Origin: Sulfurimonas sp. GWF2_37_8
Lineage (GTDB): Bacteria; Campylobacterota; Campylobacteria; Campylobacterales; Sulfurimonadaceae
NCBI GenBank assembly: GCA_001829625.1
Contig: MIBW01000092.1
Location: forward strand, 5,334-57,143
Direction: 5' to 3'
Length of the DNA stretch: 51,810 nt
The position numbers and the translations under genes are program-made. Under the pieces are notes generated by a model. That model had not been told where the DNA came from and ran no database searches. It saw nothing but the letters and a program-made list of their open reading frames with translations. The stretch's first letter is position 1. Every line of letters starts with the position of its first letter. Shown in pieces: positions 38,614 through 47,100 of the stretch.

Positions 38614-39245
38614 TAGTATATAATCCCCCAAACTGAGATATTTAAATCAGAGTGTAAGCCATTTGCGGCTGTGATATTCATATCGTGTATATCAACAACA
38701 AGATCACTTTGTTCGAGTGAATTGATGAAATTTACGGTGTTTTTATATCCAGCTACAGATGAAACTGTGATATCAAGTACATGCCCAAAGGAGGTGTTCA
38801 TTTGGGCTAGTTTATTGGTGAAGTTTAAAATTTTAACATCATATTTTTTTGCGTTAGTGGAGATAGAATGCAAATACTCACCCCATGCTCTTTCATCATA
38901 AATTAAAAAAGCAATTGCTTCTATTTTATTTTTTATATATGCATTATTGTCTTTATGCATAAGCATTTCATTTGATGCCTGTACAGTTTCAGCTTCAAGT
39001 TGTGCCACTTTGGCTTCAGTGTTATTTTTTAAGTACAAGTTATCATTTTTAATATTTGTTTCGACGTTAATAATTTCATGATTTTTAGTTTCAAAGTTTT
39101 CAAATGAACTTTCCCAAAAGAAAAGATATGATACAGCGAAAATAGCAGTAAAAATCATAATATACGTCATATAAATATCTTTCTGATTTTTTTCTTTGAA
39201 ATTATGGTCAATCTGATGTAAAAAATCCTCAATATTTGTTTTCAT
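38613..39245 (-). CDS. PilO/MshJ-like inner-membrane protein
   Basis: One membrane helix (YMTYIMIFTAIFAVSYLFFW, about 25-44) follows a short cytoplasmic tail. A coiled coil (about 55-115) and a ferredoxin-like periplasmic region come next (VLDITVSSVAGYKNTVNFINS in part). This is the PilO/GspM/MshJ layout. Length 210 is usual. Its ATG overlaps the preceding stop by four bases. Sequence identity to any one family cannot be judged by eye; the call rests on topology and neighbours. Confidence 0.75.
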   Translation of the reverse strand: MKTNIEDFLHQIDHNFKEKNQKDIYMTYIMIFTAIFAVSYLFFWESSFENFETKNHEIINVETNIKNDNLYLKNNTEAKVAQLEAETVQASNEMLMHKDNNAYIKNKIEAIAFLIYDERAWGEYLHSISTNAKKYDVKILNFTNKLAQMNTSFGHVLDITVSSVAGYKNTVNFINSLEQSDLVVDIHDMNITAANGLHSDLNISVWGIIY

Positions 39246-40777
39246 AATAGTTCTACCTTTAATGCACTAAAGTATTTCTTTGTATCATCTTTATAAGATA
39301 TGTAACGGAGTGAAAATTTGAAAACACCTTGATGGATATTGGTTAAGTGCTCAACAAGTTTAGTTATTTTTTTATCATCTTCTGCAACTAGATTGAGTGT
39401 TAATGTTTTGATGGATTCTTTTTCATTATAGTCAAGATTTTCGAGTCGTACATCATAGTCATTTAAATCTTTTGTGAGCGTAGAGATAAGTTGAGCTTTC
39501 ATTGGATAATTGACTTTAACATCGTGAATTTTGATTAAAGTGTTTTTCTTATCTGTATATTCATCTTTCTCTTTTTTTAAAAGAGCTAAGGCCTTCTCTT
39601 TATCCGCTTCTTTATTTTTTATAGTAGCTTCTCTTGAGATCTTTACATTATGTACTTCAATATATTCCTGTTGGAGCAGATTGAGTTGCAATTCCTGTGC
39701 ATAACTTAATACCCAGTAAGTGATTGGATAAGCAAAAGCAATAGCAAAAGAAGCGGCAACAGCCATAATTAACTTTCCACTTTCTCGTTTGATGAATTTA
39801 GGTGGACGATAAAAAGTGCTGAAATTATTTTCATATCTTTCATGCGGAGGTAATGTCGCATATAAATGCATAAGCGCATGCATTTGTTCAATATGTTCAT
39901 TATTGCTTTGGAACCCATAATCAAATGCAAAGTCACTTGCTTTAATATTGAGTTCAGATTCTATCATCTCGTCTAACTTAGTAAGAGATGGTATTTTCAT
40001 ACCAATATATAAATGCTCTATTTTTTCTAGATCAAAAGCCCGTTTTAAATATGTAAGAATGTCATTGATATTTGCAAACAGTTCTTTGTATAACTTAATA
40101 ATAAAGCTTTTGTAGTTGCTCTGCGTTTCTTTGAGATTTTGTGTAGAAATAAAGTTGATAAAATCTTGATATTCCACTCTCTCACCATAGAGTTCGCAAA
40201 ATCTTTCATGCATTTGTTTCAGTGAGAACTTTATAGACTTAGCATATACAAACTCTTTATCATGATAGATAGTAACAAAAGCATCGTTTTCTTGAATATA
40301 AATAAAACAGTGTACCCCACTATTTTGAATGAGGTTTTTTGTGTAGAGTGATTTAAGTAAAAGAGGTGATGGTATAATAATATCAATATATTTTATCTTA
40401 TCTATAGCAGCTTGATATGTTTGAGCAATTATGAGTGGATCAACAATAAAAACATTAAAGTATCTATTTTCTAAATCAAGAGTATTAAATGTTTCAATAA
40501 ATTGAATTTGATATTCTACTGCTTGATCGAGTGCAAGTTCGTCATAGACTTTGTTGAAAATAGCATCCGTTAAATCTTCTTGGGGAATATTTTTACTGAT
40601 TTCAATTTTTGCATTTATAAAGCTATGTGTATTTAGAAAAGAGAGTACAAACTGATTTTTTATATACGAAGGTGATAAAGCTTCATTTAAAACATCAGAC
40701 GTACCACTAAAATATGTGTTATTATAGGGATTAATTGATATTACACTTGAAAAAGAGTGTTGCGTTGATTTGTCCAT
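39242..40777 (-). CDS. PilM-PilN-like fusion (MshI/GspL-like)
   Basis: The cytoplasmic N-terminal 330 residues have an actin-like PilM/GspL character (LENRYFNVFIVDP, VHCFIYIQENDAFVTIYHD, LTYLKRAFDLEKIEHLYIGM). A membrane helix about 337-360 (LIMAVAASFAIAFAYPITYW) leads to a coiled coil and a PilN-like ferredoxin fold. So the separate pilM and pilN of type IVa systems are one gene here, as in GspL or MshI. It is the first gene of the pilus block and starts 11 bases after the upstream csd4-like gene. Confidence 0.8.
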   Translation of the reverse strand: MDKSTQHSFSSVISINPYNNTYFSGTSDVLNEALSPSYIKNQFVLSFLNTHSFINAKIEISKNIPQEDLTDAIFNKVYDELALDQAVEYQIQFIETFNTLDLENRYFNVFIVDPLIIAQTYQAAIDKIKYIDIIIPSPLLLKSLYTKNLIQNSGVHCFIYIQENDAFVTIYHDKEFVYAKSIKFSLKQMHERFCELYGERVEYQDFINFISTQNLKETQSNYKSFIIKLYKELFANINDILTYLKRAFDLEKIEHLYIGMKIPSLTKLDEMIESELNIKASDFAFDYGFQSNNEHIEQMHALMHLYATLPPHERYENNFSTFYRPPKFIKRESGKLIMAVAASFAIAFAYPITYWVLSYAQELQLNLLQQEYIEVHNVKISREATIKNKEADKEKALALLKKEKDEYTDKKNTLIKIHDVKVNYPMKAQLISTLTKDLNDYDVRLENLDYNEKESIKTLTLNLVAEDDKKITKLVEHLTNIHQGVFKFSLRYISYKDDTKKYFSALKVELL

Positions 40778-40788
40778 AAACTATAATC

Positions 40789-42072
40789 CTATTTAAATTT
40801 TACCATTAATGTGGTGCAAAATTCATCATTCTTGTAAAACTCTACTCGATAAACTTTTTTAAGTGTGTCAAGTGAAAAACTCTCACTCATATCACTTTGT
40901 TTTAAAAGTATTTCCTCTTCATTGGAAACTCCTTTGGAATAGTATCCAATAACATTCACACGAACTCCATCATTTTTTAATATCTTAAAATCGTCATTTA
41001 CAAAAAAATATGAAGCTTTTTCTACGGAAGTAACATTTCCGTCAATCTCAATCTTGTAAGTATCAGGACATGAGTCTGATAGTTTAAAGTACTGAGGCTT
41101 AAGCTCAGTTAACTTTTTATTTGCTATAAAGATTTCGATTTTCCCTTTTGAATATTCTACTGCTCCCAAAGGACTCGAAAAATTAAAGAGATTGTTAGTC
41201 GATTTTATCGGAATAAAGCTTAAAGAGTTTTTGATATCCTTTAAATTTAGTGAAATATTATTATTTATACTAACAAAACCATATTCCTCAATAATTGTAT
41301 TTATCTCTTTTTCATTCATATCAAATTTTCTTGTAAATTTAATATCCATAATTTTCATGAATTCTTCTATAGCAAGAAGTTGATAAAAAACTTTTTCAGA
41401 TAAAGAAGAGAGATTTTTACTGCTTTCAATTGCAAACGCAGGTTTGTTATTGGTTACAGCAAAGTAAGTTAGTGAAAGTTGCATTGCTTCATCATCAAAC
41501 TTTGTATTAGTATTTCTGACATCAAAACTATGATGTGATTTTAGAAGTTTTTTATTGAGATTTTCTTTTACAAGAGAAGCAATTTCATCAAGATTACCAA
41601 AAGGCTGATTTTCTTTGAGTTTGCATTGATCAATAACGCAGGTTTGTCCCCATGCATTTGGATTGAAGATATTACCTTGTTTTTCTTTTCTATAAAAACC
41701 ATGTCCATCATGAAGATTGAGGATAAGTGAGACTTTTTCTTCTAAAATAATTTTCTTTATCTCTTCTATAGTTTGTTTGTCAGAATCATTCTCTGTTATA
41801 GCAGAAAACTTTCTATTCATATCACCGTAAATACCTCTTGAATTTTGTTGAATACTTTTTTGATTGAGATTTGGAACAATCCATAAATTTTTTGACTCTA
41901 TTTCATAGTGCGTTGCAAGAATAGAAGCTGCAAAATAGCCACCTGGTTCATCACCATGTATTCCACCTATAACAAGTAAAGTAGTATTGAAATCTGCATT
42001 TTCTTTTTTAATAAGTTGAATTTCTCCATACAGCGAAGAGAAATATAATAAAATAAATAAAAAAAACTTCAT
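40789..42072 (-). CDS. M14 zinc DL-carboxypeptidase, Csd4/Pgp1-like
   Basis: Trims peptidoglycan tripeptides to dipeptides, a step that sets helical or curved cell shape in Helicobacter (Csd4) and Campylobacter (Pgp1). A signal peptide (FFLFILLYFSSLYGE) is followed by the M14 domain with HGDE (His39, Glu42), a third ligand in LNLHDGHGF, and the catalytic Glu in FAIESSKNL. C-terminal domains fill out 427 residues. H. pylori Csd4 is known for Gln at the first zinc position; here it is the usual His. The ATG follows the csd6-like stop with no gap. Confidence 0.88.
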   Translation of the reverse strand: MKFFLFILLYFSSLYGEIQLIKKENADFNTTLLVIGGIHGDEPGGYFAASILATHYEIESKNLWIVPNLNQKSIQQNSRGIYGDMNRKFSAITENDSDKQTIEEIKKIILEEKVSLILNLHDGHGFYRKEKQGNIFNPNAWGQTCVIDQCKLKENQPFGNLDEIASLVKENLNKKLLKSHHSFDVRNTNTKFDDEAMQLSLTYFAVTNNKPAFAIESSKNLSSLSEKVFYQLLAIEEFMKIMDIKFTRKFDMNEKEINTIIEEYGFVSINNNISLNLKDIKNSLSFIPIKSTNNLFNFSSPLGAVEYSKGKIEIFIANKKLTELKPQYFKLSDSCPDTYKIEIDGNVTSVEKASYFFVNDDFKILKNDGVRVNVIGYYSKGVSNEEEILLKQSDMSESFSLDTLKKVYRVEFYKNDEFCTTLMVKFK

Positions 42073-43068
42073 TTAGCGTTCTGTGAAAATTTTCATTTTT
42101 TTGTCTTCTAATTTTATCATGAGAGTTTTATCACCAGTAAATCTAAAAGTATCCGATCTATACATTTCTTTGAATGTTATTTTGAAAACATTTGTCAAAT
42201 TTGGATAAGGAACAATACTTATATTTTGAAAAATAATCGTTTTTTTCTCACTTTTTTGGAAAACCCTTGTTTTAAATCTTTTAAATTCTGGATATTTCAT
42301 GCCATCATCTCTAACAAAATCAGGAGTATAAAAATCAAGATAAGTATCTGTGTCGCTGTAAAGCCAAGCATATCTCCATTTGAATAATTCAGATAAAAGT
42401 AAAGAGAGAGTCTCTTTGGATGAAATTTTTGGTGTTGTCTGTTCGTCAATGATTAAAAGGGTCTCTTTATAATTGATTTTCCCCTCCAAACATTCTATAT
42501 TTTCATTTTCTATAGCAATACAACCTTTGGTGTATGTATCTCTTGTTTGTTCTGTTGGTAAACCATGAATCCAAATACCATGACCATTTTTTCCCTGAAA
42601 TCTGTCATAGATATTTGGGTACGAAGTCACAAAAGCAAGAGGACCATAAAAAGAGTCAAGATTTTTGTCTTTTGAGAGTTTATCTATAATACGATAGATA
42701 CCTATAGGCGTTTTTAAATCTCCTTCTTCTGCCTTGTCTCCATTATTTTTTCCTGTATAAGCACTATGTTCTTTGACAAATTCATATTTATTCTCCTTGT
42801 TTTTTACATATAAAGAGAGTGTCGATTTGTTTTTGTCACAGTAAAGAATACTACTATACTCTTCAGTAAAACCAAATTTTGTATCCTTATCTTTGATATA
42901 TTCACTCCAATAAGATTCTCTAGTGAGTTCTTCATCCATTATTTTGGCAATATTGTCTATACCATTTATTCGATAATTATCTAAAGATTCATTCGCAAAA
43001 AGCAAAACATTTGTAAAAATAATAATCATAGCTGTTTTAAATAGTTTATTAACATTATGCTTTGTCAT
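42073..43068 (-). CDS. L,D-carboxypeptidase/YkuD protein, Csd6/Pgp2-like
   Basis: Trims tetrapeptides to tripeptides on peptidoglycan, in series with the neighbouring Csd4-like enzyme. A signal peptide (AMIIIFTNVLLFANES) leads to a YkuD domain with the active-site pattern GIWIHGLP and TKGCIAI (His and Cys). The C-terminal region (about 225-331) has the NTF2-like layout of Csd6, with WRYAWLYSDTDTYLDFY. Length 331 is as in Csd6. The start overlaps the era end by 14 bases. The order era-csd6 is the same as in H. pylori. Confidence 0.9.
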   Translation of the reverse strand: MTKHNVNKLFKTAMIIIFTNVLLFANESLDNYRINGIDNIAKIMDEELTRESYWSEYIKDKDTKFGFTEEYSSILYCDKNKSTLSLYVKNKENKYEFVKEHSAYTGKNNGDKAEEGDLKTPIGIYRIIDKLSKDKNLDSFYGPLAFVTSYPNIYDRFQGKNGHGIWIHGLPTEQTRDTYTKGCIAIENENIECLEGKINYKETLLIIDEQTTPKISSKETLSLLLSELFKWRYAWLYSDTDTYLDFYTPDFVRDDGMKYPEFKRFKTRVFQKSEKKTIIFQNISIVPYPNLTNVFKITFKEMYRSDTFRFTGDKTLMIKLEDKKMKIFTER

Positions 43069-43969
43069 TTTGATATCCTATTTCTTTTAAATAATTTTTA
43101 TCTTTACTCCAGCCTTTTTTGACACTTACCTGAAGGTCAAGGTAGGCTTTTTGTCCACTTAAAAATTCTATTTTTTCTCTGGCATATTTTCCTATACGTT
43201 TGATAGACTCTCCGCCTTTACCGATAATGATGCCTTTTTGAGACTCTTTTTCGATGATAATAGTCGCATAAATCTTATCCATACCTTTGTTTTCTTCTAT
43301 CTTGTCTATCAAAACATCCGATTCATAAGGAATCTCATCGCTGACATTTTCAAAAACAGCTTCGCGTATAAAACCTGCATAGATATCACGCACAAGCTCA
43401 CTTGTTAAATCTTGAGGATCAAAAAGATAAGGAGAATAAGGCAGATTTTTTGCGATAGTATCAAGTAAATCTTTATGTCCTATTTTTTTTGGTACAGCGA
43501 TAGGAATCAATGCTTCAAAATGGTCTGAAAATTGGTTATACGAGCTGATGCGTTTGAAGAGTTTTTCCTGAGTAACTTGGTCGATTTTACTAAGAACTAT
43601 AATATGTTTCACCTGATTATTGTTTAGTTTTAAAAATTTTTCATAATGCTCTGTAGAATCTGTTATCGGTGCAAGATAAACAATAAGGTCACAATCTCCC
43701 ATGGCTTTGAGTGCTTCATCAAGCATAAACTGGTTGAGCACTTTTTCGCGCTCATGTATGCCCGGTGTGTCAACAAAGATAATCTGATCTCCATTATGCA
43801 TGACAATTGCGTTTGAGCGTTTTCTCGTTGCGTTTGCTTTTTGAGAAACCATTGCGATATTTTCACCTAAAAGGGAGTTCATAAGCGTGCTTTTACCTGC
43901 GTTTGGACGACCTATAAGAGAGACAAAACCACTTCTTGTGGTTTCTTGCGTATTTATTTCTTGGCTCAT
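43055..43969 (-). CDS. era: GTPase Era
   Basis: An essential GTPase that binds the 3' end of 16S rRNA in 30S assembly. GRPNAGKST is G1, FVDTPG G3, LSKIDQV G4; the C-terminal KH domain has GIIIGKGGESIKRIG. The 304-residue length is normal. The gene holds three TGCGTTT words within about 100 bases (43807-43910). It follows hslU by 24 bases. Confidence 0.96.
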   Translation of the reverse strand: MSQEINTQETTRSGFVSLIGRPNAGKSTLMNSLLGENIAMVSQKANATRKRSNAIVMHNGDQIIFVDTPGIHEREKVLNQFMLDEALKAMGDCDLIVYLAPITDSTEHYEKFLKLNNNQVKHIIVLSKIDQVTQEKLFKRISSYNQFSDHFEALIPIAVPKKIGHKDLLDTIAKNLPYSPYLFDPQDLTSELVRDIYAGFIREAVFENVSDEIPYESDVLIDKIEENKGMDKIYATIIIEKESQKGIIIGKGGESIKRIGKYAREKIEFLSGQKAYLDLQVSVKKGWSKDKNYLKEIGYQNDKA

Positions 43970-43993
43970 GTGTATGACCTTTATTTGGTGTTT

Positions 43994-45322
43994 TTACAAT
44001 ATATAACGAGAGAGATCTTCATTTTCTACGACTAAATCAAGTTTTTCATGTACTAAAGCAGCTGTGACAATACAATCTTGTCCTTTGTAGCTCTCAGCAT
44101 CAAAACTTATATCTTCTAAAACTTTTTCCAAAACTGTATGAAGGCGTCTAGCACCAATGTCTTCGGTTATCTCATTGGCACGATGAGAAAGTTTGGCTAT
44201 AGCACGAATAGCTTCATCATCAAAACGCAGCGTAAGCCCTTCTGTCGATAAAAGTGCCTCATACTGTTTGAGTAAAGAGTTCTGTGTTTGTGTAAGTATG
44301 GCATAAAGCGTCTCTTCTGTTAGTGCTTCAAGTTCAACACGCAAAGGAAATCTTCCTTGAAGTTCAGGGATAAGATCACTAGGTTTACTTACATGAAAAG
44401 CACCTGCGGCGATAAAGAGAATATGGTCCGTATTGATGACACCATATTTTGTAGTAACACTGCTGCCTTCAACAATAGGAAGTAAATCCCGTTGTACGCC
44501 TTCCTTACTTGGATCATTTCTGCCCTGAGATTTTTCACTGAGAGCTATTTTGTCTATTTCATCCAAAAAGATGATGCCACCATTCTCTGCACGACGTAAT
44601 GCTTCTGCGTTTATGTTTGTCATATCTAGGAGTTTATTTGTTGCTTCGAGTTTTAGAAGAGACTTTGCATCTTTTACTGTAAGCTCTTTTTGATTATCTT
44701 CTTTATTCATGGTAGAAAATATTTTTGAAAAGCTTTCTTGCACTTTTGCCATTTCAGGAGGTATATTTGTATCATTAAACTCAATATTTACTTTTTCAAG
44801 TTGCAGTTCAATGATTGTATCATCCATCTCACCGGATTCTACTCTCTTTTCCATGGCGCAAAGTAGATGTGCATAGTCATCTTTTTTACTTTCACTCGCA
44901 CTAGGAGAAAGAGGTGGGAGAAGTGTTTCTACTATTTTGTTACGGATATAGTTTTCTATTTTTTCTTTGTTTTCTTCTTCTTTTTCGGCTTTTACGATAG
45001 TGATTGCGTTTACGACAAGATCACGGATCATCGACTCTACATCACGCCCGACAAATCCTACTTCGGTGTATTTGCTAGCTTCGACTTTGATAAATGGTAC
45101 TTTCATCATTTTTGCTAGTCTTCGTGAGATTTCTGTTTTTCCGACTCCGGTTGAACCTATCATAAGTATGTTTTTAGGCATTATTTCATTTTGAAGTTCT
45201 ATAGGAAGTTGCATTCTTCTATAGCGTGTTCGAAGTGCTAAAGCTATAGTTTTTTTTGCATTTTTTTGAGAGATAACATATTGGTCTAAATATGCAACTA
45301 TCTCTTTTGGCGTTAAATTCAT
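43994..45322 (-). CDS. hslU: HslU, ATPase of the HslUV protease
   Basis: AAA+ unfoldase that feeds HslV. The N-terminus NLTPKEIVAYLDQYVI, Walker A GSTGVGKTE, Walker B IIFLDEIDK and the C-terminal EKLDLVVENEDLSRYIL are as in the family. An I domain lies about 110-240. Start ATG at 45322 is preferred over 45376, which would overlap hslV. That leaves 11 bases after the hslV stop. The protein is 442 residues. Confidence 0.96.
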   Translation of the reverse strand: MNLTPKEIVAYLDQYVISQKNAKKTIALALRTRYRRMQLPIELQNEIMPKNILMIGSTGVGKTEISRRLAKMMKVPFIKVEASKYTEVGFVGRDVESMIRDLVVNAITIVKAEKEEENKEKIENYIRNKIVETLLPPLSPSASESKKDDYAHLLCAMEKRVESGEMDDTIIELQLEKVNIEFNDTNIPPEMAKVQESFSKIFSTMNKEDNQKELTVKDAKSLLKLEATNKLLDMTNINAEALRRAENGGIIFLDEIDKIALSEKSQGRNDPSKEGVQRDLLPIVEGSSVTTKYGVINTDHILFIAAGAFHVSKPSDLIPELQGRFPLRVELEALTEETLYAILTQTQNSLLKQYEALLSTEGLTLRFDDEAIRAIAKLSHRANEITEDIGARRLHTVLEKVLEDISFDAESYKGQDCIVTAALVHEKLDLVVENEDLSRYIL

Positions 45323-45333
45323 TATCTGTTTTC

Positions 45334-45864
45334 CTAAAGAGTGAGGATTTTGATATTGTGGTTTGTGTAGATACACAGATCTGCTGCGATAGTAAGACTC
45401 TCTCTGACAAGCTCCTCTTCATCGAGTGAAGCATGTTTTTTGAGTGCGCGCGCTGCTGCAATAGCATAATTGCCACCGCTACCGATAGAAGCTATTACAC
45501 CATCTTCTGGTTCGACTACATCCCCATTTCCTGTTAAAATGAAAATATGTTCGTTGTTGAGAACGATCATCATAGCTTCAAGTCTGCGAAGAACTTTGTC
45601 TTTTCTCCAAGCTTTGGAAAATTCTATAACAGACTTGAGAAGATCACCTTTTTTATTTTCTAAAAATTGTTCAAACATTTCAAAAAGATTAAAAGCATCA
45701 GCAGTGCTTCCAGCAAAACCTGCAAGAATCTTGCCATTGTGAAGTGTCCGAATCTTTGTTGCATTACCCTTGAGGATAGAACTCCCAAAAGTAACTTGTC
45801 CATCACCACCTATAACAGCTTTATTTTTGCCCTTATAGGCAAGTATGGTTGTTGCATCAAACAT
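45334..45864 (-). CDS. hslV: HslV, peptidase of the HslUV protease
   Basis: Threonine protease of the proteasome-beta family. It reads [12 protein letters not shown]: the catalytic Thr is residue 5, so a four-residue propeptide must be removed, whereas E. coli HslV only loses Met. [10 protein letters not shown] and the closing [15 protein letters not shown] support the family. Length 176. In the order rplI-hslV-hslU-era, as in Helicobacter. Confidence 0.96.
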   Translation of the reverse strand: MFDATTILAYKGKNKAVIGGDGQVTFGSSILKGNATKIRTLHNGKILAGFAGSTADAFNLFEMFEQFLENKKGDLLKSVIEFSKAWRKDKVLRRLEAMMIVLNNEHIFILTGNGDVVEPEDGVIASIGSGGNYAIAAARALKKHASLDEEELVRESLTIAADLCIYTNHNIKILTL

Positions 45865-45866
45865 TC

Positions 45867-46313
45867 TTATTCGCCTTGGATATCCACATGAAGTGTTGCA
45901 TGAATACCATGACCGAGTTTGAGGTCTAGCTCATGTTCACCAACTGTTTTGATAGCAACTTTGTCAATGATGTGTTTTTTATCTATTTCAATACTATGTT
46001 GTTCGAGGAGTGCATGAGCCACTTCATCTTTTGTGATTGAACCAAAAAGATGGCCGTTATCACCGAGTGGTTTTGTAATGATTATTTCCGCTTTATCCAG
46101 CTTCATTGCAAGGGCTTTTAGTGTTGTTATCTCATCTGCCAAATCTTTTGCTTTTTGTGCCTCATCGGCAGCATGTTGTGTTAATATCTCCGTTGTTGCA
46201 TGTTTTGCAAAACCTTTAGCTATAAGAAAATTTTTGCCATATCCGTCCTTTACCTCTTTAACTTCGCCAATTTTCCCTAAACTTTTTACATCTTTTATAA
46301 GTAGTACTTTCAA
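45867..46313 (-). CDS. rplI: 50S ribosomal protein L9
   Basis: L9 binds 23S rRNA. The N-terminal domain starts [21 protein letters not shown] (given by its first residues) and continues with [16 protein letters not shown]. The C-terminal domain has [14 protein letters not shown]. Length 148. The start is TTG at 46313 preceded by AAGGAAT. Its stop is two bases from hslV. Confidence 0.96.
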   Translation of the reverse strand: MKVLLIKDVKSLGKIGEVKEVKDGYGKNFLIAKGFAKHATTEILTQHAADEAQKAKDLADEITTLKALAMKLDKAEIIITKPLGDNGHLFGSITKDEVAHALLEQHSIEIDKKHIIDKVAIKTVGEHELDLKLGHGIHATLHVDIQGE

Positions 46314-46350
46314 TTTTATTCCTTTTTTTTACTTCTAAAACAAGAGAGAA

Positions 46351-47088
46351 TTATCTCTCTTTTGGTCCGCCATAAGAGACAATACCGTGCGTTAAGTTTC
46401 CGATTTTTGTGTAGCCCATATCACCTAAAATTCTTGCACAGTGTGCAGAACGACTGCCTACATGACAATAAAGAATGATATTTTCATTTTTATCCAGTTT
46501 TGCTTCATCTAAAGTTTGGAAGAAACTGCTTGTAGGAACAAGGGCATCTGCTCCAGTAATATGACCCATCATCCACTCCATATGCTCACGAACATCGACG
46601 ATTTTAAAGTCAACCATACCGAGATCACGGGCTTCGATAAGTGCGATAAGTTCATCGCCATCGATTTCTCTTTGGTTTACAAGAACTTGACACTCTTCTT
46701 TGGTAAGACCACGTGAATGTGTATGAACTACCTCTTCCATACCGAGTTCGATGCGTTTTGCAGCTGCAAACGCAGGAGTACAAAAGATTTGGCAGTGGCA
46801 AACACCTTCTTCTGGTATCTCATGTTCAAGGGCAGGTTTACAAGGACAGATTCTATCTTCAACACTTCTTGGTTTGTCATCTACCACTTCAACCATAAAA
46901 CAAGGACAAAAACGCTTGTTGTACATCATTTTGTTTCTGGCAAGACCCATCTGGACACCCTCATTTATCTCTGCTTGAGGGTTGTATTCCCAGTTAAATT
47001 GTTTTACCACTTTATCTGTAAACTTAATAGTTTTTTCCATTTCAGCTTGAAATTCCGGAGAGATCATGTCAATTTTGATAATGCTCAT
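46351..47088 (-). CDS. Ferredoxin-thioredoxin reductase catalytic domain fused to rhodanese
   Basis: Two domains in one 245-residue protein. Residues about 10-120 carry CPC (61-63), CPC (81-83) and CHC (97-99), the cysteine pattern of the [4Fe-4S] and disulfide site of FTR catalytic subunits, with wider spacing than plant FTR; an extra Cys is at 103. Residues about 140-245 form a rhodanese domain with the active-site loop CHVGSRS (Cys208). It could pass reducing power or sulfane sulfur to a partner. RBS AAAAGGAT precedes the ATG. It lies 12 bases after argG and before rplI. No variable FTR subunit is near, so it need not be a plant-type FTR. Confidence 0.85.
   Translation of the reverse strand: MSIIKIDMISPEFQAEMEKTIKFTDKVVKQFNWEYNPQAEINEGVQMGLARNKMMYNKRFCPCFMVEVVDDKPRSVEDRICPCKPALEHEIPEEGVCHCQIFCTPAFAAAKRIELGMEEVVHTHSRGLTKEECQVLVNQREIDGDELIALIEARDLGMVDFKIVDVREHMEWMMGHITGADALVPTSSFFQTLDEAKLDKNENIILYCHVGSRSAHCARILGDMGYTKIGNLTHGIVSYGGPKER
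46752..46774. repeat. Inverted pair of the TGCGTTT word
   Basis: TGCGTTT (46752-46758) and AAACGCA (46768-46774) face each other around a nine-base TGCAGCTGC core, all within the FTR-rhodanese gene. The whole stretch is nearly palindromic. Confidence 0.6.
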
Positions 47089-47100
47089 TTTGTATCCTTT

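Noticed and set aside
44867-45194. Phe-rich plus-strand open frames over hslU
   Set aside because: Antisense shadows of a coding region rich in Lys/Glu codons; hslU is intact.
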